Part shown: piece by piece, positions 1-4,323 of the stretch
Layout of the letters: every line of letters starts with the position of its first letter
How positions within the stretch are numbered: position 1 is the stretch's first letter
Assembly (NCBI GenBank): GCA_030424955.1
Contig: JAUHVS010000278.1
Coordinates: 1 to 7,503, forward strand
Reading direction: 5' to 3'
DNA from: a bacterium
Lineage (GTDB): Bacteria > Myxococcota_A > Bradymonadia > UBA7976 > UBA1532
Length of the DNA: 7,503 bases
Notes under the pieces: model-generated
The model's database searches: none
Seen by the model: only the letters and a program-made list of their open reading frames with translations
What the model was told of the DNA's origin: nothing
Program-made: the position numbers and the translations under genes

Positions 1-73
1 GGCGGCCGGGGCGGACGGCTTCTGCACCGAGCCCACCAGCACGCCCCAGCAGAAGCCGTCCGCCCCGGCCGCC
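1..73. repeat. Perfect 25-bp inverted repeat at the window edge (possible fold-back artefact)
   Basis: Bases 1-25 are the exact reverse complement of bases 49-73, with a 23-base loop (26-48). The repeat begins at the very first base of the window. It lies inside the murJ frame, and MurJ-like sequence continues on the minus strand up to about base 26 and then stops being recognisable. That pattern fits a fold-back chimera at a contig end better than a biological hairpin, but whether the window edge is also a contig edge cannot be told from here. Confidence 0.9.
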
Positions 74-612
74 TCCCCCCCGATGAGCCCACCGGCCACG
101 ATGGCGCTCGTGTACACCAGCGGCGCGAGGGCCGGCATGGCGTGGCGGTCCCGGGCCTGGAGCGTGGCCGAGAGCAGCCCCCCCACCAGGTGGAAGATCT
201 GCGCGGGCAGCAAGATGCGCACGAGCCGGGACAGCTCAGCCAGCGCCTCGGGCCCGAAGCCGGCGAACACCCAGCCCGCCAGCGTGGGGGTCGCCCACCA
301 CATCACCGCCGTGGCCACCAGCAGCCCGCCCACCAGCAGGTTGGCGATGACCGAGAAGGCCCGCCAGCCCGCGGCCTCGTCGTCGCGGGTGAGGTGCGCC
401 TGGAAGATGGGGATGAAGACGATGCTCAACACCCCGCCAGCCAGCAGGTAGTTGAGGAAGTCGGGCAGCACGAAGGCCGCCTTGTAGAGATCCGCCTGCG
501 CGCCCACGCCCAGGGTGCGGCCGATGACCGCCTCGCGCCCCAGGCCGATCAGCCGGCTGAGCAGGATGCTGACCCCGTACAGCACCGACGCGATGCCGAC
601 GGCGCGGCTCAC
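1..612 (-). CDS. murJ: MurJ/MviN-type lipid II flippase, N-terminal 204 residues (runs off left edge)
   Basis: This is an inner-membrane flippase of the MOP superfamily, expected to move lipid-linked peptidoglycan precursor (lipid II) across the cytoplasmic membrane. The reading frame starts with GTG at 612 and stays open to the window edge. N-terminal family features are clear: LSRLIGLGRE (18-27), QADLYKAAFVLPDFL (39-53), then LAGGVLSIVFIPIF (57-70) and several hydrophobic segments. Recalled E. coli MurJ residues Arg18, Arg24 and Asp39 match Arg20, Arg26 and Asp41, but E. coli Arg52 aligns with Asn54. The start is supported by a GAGGGG ribosome site at 621-626, 8 bases away, and by a GTGA overlap with the upstream gene's stop, implying translational coupling. 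Residues after about 196 lie in one arm of a terminal inverted repeat and do not look like MurJ, so they are probably not genuine. About 300 C-terminal residues lie outside the window. A MurJ-like paralogue exporting another lipid-linked polymer is possible. Confidence 0.88.
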   Translation of the reverse strand, partial: MSRAVGIASVLYGVSILLSRLIGLGREAVIGRTLGVGAQADLYKAAFVLPDFLNYLLAGGVLSIVFIPIFQAHLTRDDEAAGWRAFSVIANLLVGGLLVATAVMWWATPTLAGWVFAGFGPEALAELSRLVRILLPAQIFHLVGGLLSATLQARDRHAMPALAPLVYTSAIVAGGLIGGEAAGADGFCWGVLVGSVQKPSAPAA

Positions 613-1421
613 GGCGCGGGCCCCTCGTCGGCGCCGTCGGGCTCGGAGAACGCCCGCAGGAACGGGAACACCCCCGCCGCCAGGCACGCGGCCCCCAGCA
701 GGTCGAACCAGATCGGCTGGAACACCACCTGGTGCGGGTCGACCACGTCGAAGCCGGGGATGCCCGGATCCAGCCCCACGAGCCCCAGCAGGTAGCCCTG
801 CGCCGAGGGCAGGAACGCCGCCCAGGTGAGCGCCAGGGAGCGGGTGTGCTGGTACAGCCACACGGGCAGCGCGAGCACCGCCACCCACTGCAAGAACGGC
901 CCCGGCACCAGCGCGGCCCCGACCACCAGCGTGCCGATCAGCCCCGCCCACGGGCGGTGCGTGGCCATCAGCACCCGCTGGGTGATCCCGTGCAGCACGA
1001 GGCTGATGCACAGCGGGTTGACCAGGCTCCACAGCAGGGCCAGCTGCCACTTGGGGGGCGTGACCGGCAGCGGCGTGGGCGTGGCGGCCACCTTGTCGGA
1101 CCAGGTCAACATGATGTTGCCCAGCTCGCTGCCCAGGATGGTGGTGCCCACCCCCGCCAGCGCTGCCGGGAGCACCCACCAGCCGACGGGCGGCGCCACC
1201 AGCGGGCCCAGGCCCGGCGGGCCCAGGCGGCGATCCAGCGCGAGGGCCAGGGCCGTCGCGCCGATGAAGCCCGCCAGCAAGGCCAGCACCGTGTGTTGCG
1301 GCGCCGACCCCTGGATCAGGGCCCCGGGCGCCAGGGCCACGGTGAGCCAGACCGGGGGCAACAGCAGCGCCCACAGCAGCGGGCGCAGCGACGGCTCGGG
1401 CGGATCGGTAGAGGCGCTCAT
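609..1421 (-). CDS. Polytopic membrane protein, probable catalytically dead CPBP (CAAX protease-like) family member
   Basis: A 270-residue integral membrane protein with about seven or eight hydrophobic segments (roughly 14-36, 44-64, 78-98, 125-142, 158-178, 179-192, 196-216, 236-256). The stretch from about 135 to 210 follows the layout of the CPBP/Abi intramembrane protease fold: NPLCISLVLHGITQRVL (135-151) sits where active members have P-x-x-EE-x-x-x-R-G-x-x-Q, and LYQHTRSL (189-196) matches the segment before the last conserved His. The Glu-Glu pair is Ile139-Ser140, the Arg is His144, and the His of the second motif appears to be Pro173. A proteolytic role is therefore unlikely; a scaffold or partner role is an inference. 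The ATG at 1421 follows a short AT-rich promoter-like patch. The TGA stop overlaps the GTG of murJ by four bases, so the two are very likely co-translated. The family call is from motif layout only; an unrelated membrane protein is possible. Confidence 0.72.
   Translation of the reverse strand: MSASTDPPEPSLRPLLWALLLPPVWLTVALAPGALIQGSAPQHTVLALLAGFIGATALALALDRRLGPPGLGPLVAPPVGWWVLPAALAGVGTTILGSELGNIMLTWSDKVAATPTPLPVTPPKWQLALLWSLVNPLCISLVLHGITQRVLMATHRPWAGLIGTLVVGAALVPGPFLQWVAVLALPVWLYQHTRSLALTWAAFLPSAQGYLLGLVGLDPGIPGFDVVDPHQVVFQPIWFDLLGAACLAAGVFPFLRAFSEPDGADEGPAP
621..626 (-). promoter_or_regulatory. Ribosome binding site of murJ
   Basis: On the minus strand this reads GAGGGG, 8 bases upstream of the GTG at 612 and inside the 3' end of the CPBP-like gene. 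It supports the GTG start that overlaps the upstream stop codon. Confidence 0.6.
1202..1228. repeat. Two copies of a 12-bp direct repeat, 15-base period
   Basis: GCGGGCCCAGGC occurs at 1202-1213 and again at 1217-1228. The period is five codons, so the repeat is in frame in the CPBP-like gene and produces its Gly/Pro-rich loop LGPPGLGPL (about residues 66-74). This is probably a small slippage duplication in a loop between membrane segments. Confidence 0.6.
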
Positions 1422-1430
1422 CGGCCGCGC

Positions 1431-1446
1431 ACCCTATTGCATTGCA
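1431..1446 (-). promoter_or_regulatory. Candidate promoter -10 patch for the CPBP-like gene and murJ
   Basis: This is an unusually AT-rich patch in a GC-rich gap. On the minus strand it reads TGCAATGCAATAGGGT, ending in TAGGGT (1436-1431), which is a weak -10 match nine bases before the ATG. No convincing -35 is seen. Transcription from here would give a very short leader. The call rests on position and base composition. Confidence 0.35.
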
Positions 1447-1449
1447 GGG

Positions 1450-1469
1450 GCCGGGGCCAGCGCCCCGGC
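1450..1469. promoter_or_regulatory. Stem-loop in the divergent intergenic region
   Basis: GCCGGGGC (1450-1457) and GCCCCGGC (1462-1469) form a perfect 8-bp stem around a CAGC loop. It lies directly upstream of the minus-strand promoter patch, where a -35 region or an operator would be. No T-run follows on either strand, so a terminator is unlikely. It could be an operator or simply chance in GC-rich DNA. Confidence 0.35.
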
Positions 1470-1523
1470 GGCGCAGGGCCCGTCACCCGACCGCCCCCCG
1501 GGCGAGGCCGAAGCGCCCGCCCA

Positions 1524-1535
1524 CCCCCGCGGGGG
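1524..1535. repeat. 12-bp perfect palindrome in the divergent region
   Basis: CCCCCGCGGGGG is self-complementary and lies between the two divergent promoters, about 60 bases upstream of the tesB -10 candidate. A dimeric regulator could bind such a site, but low-complexity G/C palindromes arise often by chance at this GC content. Confidence 0.25.
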
Positions 1536-1591
1536 CATCTCAACCCGCGCGGGCCGTCGGCGCCCACGGCCTGCCCCGCGCCTGCGCCCCA

Positions 1592-1600
1592 TGCTAGAGT
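1592..1600 (+). promoter_or_regulatory. Candidate extended -10 promoter element of tesB
   Basis: TGCTAGAGT contains TAGAGT (1595-1600), 4 of 6 matches to TATAAT, preceded by TG one base upstream as in extended -10 promoters. Initiation about seven bases downstream would leave a leader of roughly 25 bases that includes the ribosome site at 1618-1622. No good -35 is visible. The same GCTAG core appears before the ubiB gene. Confidence 0.45.
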
Positions 1601-1617
1601 CCGCGCAAGAAATGACC

Positions 1618-1622
1618 AGAGG
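1618..1622 (+). promoter_or_regulatory. Ribosome binding site of tesB
   Basis: AGAGG lies nine bases upstream of the ATG at 1632. It supports this start over the long stretch of open frame further upstream, which encodes no TesB-like sequence. Confidence 0.5.
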
Positions 1623-1631
1623 TTCAGCAAC

Positions 1632-2525
1632 ATGACCCCACCCCCCACCGAGGGCGCCCGCCGGCTCGCCGAGCTCATCGACCTGCTCGGCCTGGAGCGC
1701 ATCGAGGTCAACCTGTTCCGCGGCCAGCCACAGGATCCCGGCTGGGGGCGCCTGTACGGCGGCCACGTGCTGGGCCAGGCCCTGTCGGCGGCCGCGCAGA
1801 CCGTACCCGACGACCGGCAGGTGCACTCGCTGCACAGCTACTTCCTGCGCCCCGGCCGCGTCGACGTGCCCATCGTGTACGAGGTCGATCGCATCCGCGA
1901 CGGCGGCAGCTTCACCACCCGCCGGGTGGTGGCCATCCAGAACGGCAAGGCGATCTTCAACCTCGCCGCCTCGTTCCAGATCGACGAGCCCGGCCTGGAC
2001 CATCAGGCCGAGGCCCCCACCCACCCCGGGCCCGAGGCCCTCGTCAGCGAGCTCGAGCTGGCCCGCCGCGTCGCCGACCAGATCCCGGCGGGGCTCCGGG
2101 CCATCGTGCTGAGCGAGGGGCCCTTCGAGGTGCGCGCGGTCAAGCCCTTCAACCCCATGACGCCGACGCCCCGGCCCCCCCACCGGGCCATCTGGTACAA
2201 GGCCCGCGGCGCGGTGCCCGACGATCCAGCGCTCCAGCGCATCCTGCTGGCCTACGCGTCCGACTCGCACTTCCTGGCCACCTCGATGCTGCCCCACGGG
2301 GCCACCTGGCTGCAGCCCAACATGCAGGTCGCCAGCGTCGATCACGCCATGTGGTTCCACCGCCCCTTCCGCGTGGACGAGTGGCTGCTGCACGTCATCG
2401 ACAGCCCCAGCGCCTCGGGGGCCCGCGGGCTGGTGCGCGGCCAGTTCTTCGACACCCAGGGCCGGCTGGTGGCCAGCACCAGCCAAGAGGGCCTGATCCG
2501 CGACCGCACCCTCGCCCCCCGCTGA
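1632..2525 (+). CDS. tesB: Acyl-CoA thioesterase II (TesB)
   Basis: A cytoplasmic double-hotdog thioesterase that hydrolyses acyl-CoA to free fatty acid and CoA. At 297 residues it is close to the usual length of about 285-290. N-terminal hotdog: LFRGQPQDPGWGRLYGGHVL (28-47), HSLHSYFLRPG (65-75) and DGGSFTTRRV (90-99). C-terminal hotdog: YASDSHFLATSMLPHG (208-223), ASVDHAMWFHRPF (234-246), ASGARGLVRG (261-270) and STSQEGLIR (282-290). The E. coli catalytic set Asp204, Thr228 and Gln278 corresponds to Asp211, Ser235 and Gln285; the Thr-to-Ser change keeps the hydroxyl. The frame is open back to 732, but family similarity begins only at about residue 10 after the ATG at 1632, which also has a ribosome site and promoter in front. 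The next gene downstream, 54 bases away, is a ubiB-type kinase on the same strand; no functional link is evident beyond possible co-transcription. Confidence 0.96.
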   Translation: MTPPPTEGARRLAELIDLLGLERIEVNLFRGQPQDPGWGRLYGGHVLGQALSAAAQTVPDDRQVHSLHSYFLRPGRVDVPIVYEVDRIRDGGSFTTRRVVAIQNGKAIFNLAASFQIDEPGLDHQAEAPTHPGPEALVSELELARRVADQIPAGLRAIVLSEGPFEVRAVKPFNPMTPTPRPPHRAIWYKARGAVPDDPALQRILLAYASDSHFLATSMLPHGATWLQPNMQVASVDHAMWFHRPFRVDEWLLHVIDSPSASGARGLVRGQFFDTQGRLVASTSQEGLIRDRTLAPR

Positions 2526-2528
2526 GGG

Positions 2529-2552
2529 GGCGCGCAGAGGTTGATGCGCGCC
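2529..2552. repeat. Inverted repeat just after tesB
   Basis: GGCGCGC (2529-2535) and GCGCGCC (2546-2552) can form a 7-bp stem with a 10-base loop, four bases after the tesB stop. There is no U-run, so at best it is an RNA 3'-end or processing structure, or part of the ubiB control region. Confidence 0.3.
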
Positions 2553-2566
2553 GCGGCGTGACCGGC

Positions 2567-2572
2567 TAGCAT
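2567..2572 (+). promoter_or_regulatory. Candidate -10 of ubiB, positioned for a leaderless mRNA
   Basis: TAGCAT (in GGCTAGCAT) matches TATAAT at 4 of 6 positions and ends seven bases before the A of the ATG at 2580. Typical initiation would fall on or next to that A. No Shine-Dalgarno sequence is present before the ATG. TTGATG at 2541-2546 resembles a -35, but the 20-base spacer is long. Confidence 0.45.
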
Positions 2573-2579
2573 CGCCGCC

Positions 2580-4268
2580 ATGTCGACCATGCGCGCTGTC
2601 TATTCGAACCTGCGGGCCGCCCGCACGGCCATCAAGGACGTGGGGCGCCTGCGCCAGATCGCCAGCGTGCTGGTGCGCCACGGCCTGGGCTACGTCGTGC
2701 AGGCCTGGCACCTGCAAGACAAGTTCATCGTCAACCTGCTGGTCGAGAAGCGCGACGAGTCGGCGGCCCCGCCCCCCGACCTGTTCGAGCGCATCGGCGT
2801 GGTGCTGCAGGAGCTCGGGCCCACCTTCGTCAAGCTCGGCCAGATCCTGTCGACCCGGCCCGACCTCATCCCCGCCGAGCTGTGCGATCAGCTCAAGCGC
2901 CTGCAAGACGACGTGGGGCCCATCACCGCCGAGGAGGCCCGCGCCGTGCTCGTGGAGAGCCTCGGGCAGCCCGTCGAGGCGGTGTTCGACGCCTTCGAGG
3001 ACGCCCCGCTGGCCAGCGCCAGCATCGCCCAGGTGCACGTGGCCACCCTGCGCGAGACCGGCGAAGACGTCGTCATCAAGATCCAGCGCCCCGGCATCGC
3101 CCACACCATCCAGTCGGACCTCAACATCCTCTACTGGGTGGCGCGCCAGATCGAGCAGACCATCCCCGAGGCCCAGGCCTTCGACCCCGTGAGCATCGCC
3201 CGGGAGTTCGACAAGGCCATCAGCAAGGAGCTCGACTTCAGCTACGAGGCCACCAACCTCGAGCGCTTCGCCCGCAACTTCGCCGACTGGGACACCGTGC
3301 ACATCCCGGCGGTGCACCGCAGCCTGTCGACCGAGCGCGTGCTGGTGATGGAGCGCCTCTACGGCGTCAAGATCACCGAGGCCAGCCGCGACGGCCACGA
3401 CATGGACGCCATCGCCCGCGAGTGCGTGCGCATGCTCCTCAAGCAGGTGTTCGCCGACGGCGTGTTCCACGGCGACCTGCACCCCGGCAACCTGCTGGTG
3501 CTCGAGGACGGCCGCATCGGCCTGATCGACTTCGGGCTGATCGGGCGCATGACCCAGCCCATGAAGGATCGGATGGCCGATCTCTTCTTGAACCTCATCA
3601 CCCAGAACTACAGCGGCCTGGCCCGCAGCCTGTACGACATCAGCCGGAAGAACGGCCCGGTGGACTACGGGGCCTTCGAGGCCGACGTCTGCGAGCTGGC
3701 CGACAAGAACTTCGGCTCGGCCAGCCTGGCCGACGTGGACTTCGGCAACGTCGTGCGCGACCTCATCGAGGGCGCCATCCGCCACGATCTGCGCATCCCG
3801 CCCGACTACACGATGTTCTTCAAGGCGCTGATGACCGTCGAGGGCATCGGCAAGATCGTCAGCCCCGACCTCGACCTGCTCGAGGAGTCGCGGCCGCACA
3901 TCGAGCGCATCATCGCGGAGCGATACAGCCCCGAGCGCATGCTGCGCGCCGCGGTGGACACCGGCCAGGCCCTGGTGAAGTTCAGCCGCCAGTTCCCGGT
4001 GACCGCCCACCAGTTCCTGACCCAGATCGAGGACGGCAAGCTGTCGCTGGGCATCGACGCCCGCCAGCTCGCCCAGATGGAGACCGCCCGGGACCGGCGC
4101 TTCAACCGCGCGCTGCTCAGCTTCGGATCCGCCACCCTGCTGCTCGCCGCCGTGCTGCTGCACGGCCTGCGCGGCATCGAGGTGCTCAGCGTGCCCACCC
4201 TGCTCTACGCGCTGGGCGTGGGCACCGGCTTCCGGGTCTGGTGGCGCCTGCGGCGCGAGCCCTGGTGA
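2580..4268 (+). CDS. ubiB: ABC1/UbiB/AarF family atypical protein kinase-like protein
   Basis: A membrane-anchored ADCK/UbiB family member of 562 residues, close to E. coli UbiB (546). The family supports ubiquinone (or related isoprenoid quinone) biosynthesis, probably through ATPase activity that makes lipid intermediates available, rather than classic protein phosphorylation. Visible family features: the KxGQ motif KLGQILSTRPDLIP (85-98), the Ala-rich loop ASASIAQVH (145-153) replacing a Gly-rich loop, the ATP-site lysine in VVIKIQRPG (Lys167), KELDFSYEATN (216-226), the catalytic loop GDLHPGN (298-304) and the metal-binding DFG (317-319). Two hydrophobic segments at the C-terminus (about 511-529 and 534-552) would anchor it in the inner membrane, as in UbiB. 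The ATG at 2580 lacks a ribosome site but sits directly downstream of a promoter-like element, so the mRNA may be leaderless; a second ATG at 2589 is less well placed. No other quinone genes are in view, so the quinone served is unknown, and an AarF-like role in lipid homeostasis is possible. Confidence 0.93.
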   Translation: MSTMRAVYSNLRAARTAIKDVGRLRQIASVLVRHGLGYVVQAWHLQDKFIVNLLVEKRDESAAPPPDLFERIGVVLQELGPTFVKLGQILSTRPDLIPAELCDQLKRLQDDVGPITAEEARAVLVESLGQPVEAVFDAFEDAPLASASIAQVHVATLRETGEDVVIKIQRPGIAHTIQSDLNILYWVARQIEQTIPEAQAFDPVSIAREFDKAISKELDFSYEATNLERFARNFADWDTVHIPAVHRSLSTERVLVMERLYGVKITEASRDGHDMDAIARECVRMLLKQVFADGVFHGDLHPGNLLVLEDGRIGLIDFGLIGRMTQPMKDRMADLFLNLITQNYSGLARSLYDISRKNGPVDYGAFEADVCELADKNFGSASLADVDFGNVVRDLIEGAIRHDLRIPPDYTMFFKALMTVEGIGKIVSPDLDLLEESRPHIERIIAERYSPERMLRAAVDTGQALVKFSRQFPVTAHQFLTQIEDGKLSLGIDARQLAQMETARDRRFNRALLSFGSATLLLAAVLLHGLRGIEVLSVPTLLYALGVGTGFRVWWRLRREPW

Positions 4269-4323
4269 GCGAGGCGACGCCGCTGACCACCCCCAAGCCC
4301 ACTGGCGGCCCCCCCGTCGCGGC

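Noticed and set aside
142..795. Plus-strand open frames opposite murJ and the CPBP-like gene, including the open stretch upstream in the tesB frame (732-1631).
   Set aside because: They encode biased low-complexity peptides. The minus strand gives membrane proteins with family motifs and a coherent overlap with ribosome site. TesB similarity begins only after 1632.
4274..4320. Interrupted inverted repeat (GCGAC/GTCGC plus GCCGC/GCGGC) in the convergent gap between ubiB and the YitJ-type gene, a possible bidirectional terminator.
   Set aside because: The stem is broken by a six-C bulge, the loop is about 21 bases, and there is no T-run on either side, so the evidence is too weak.
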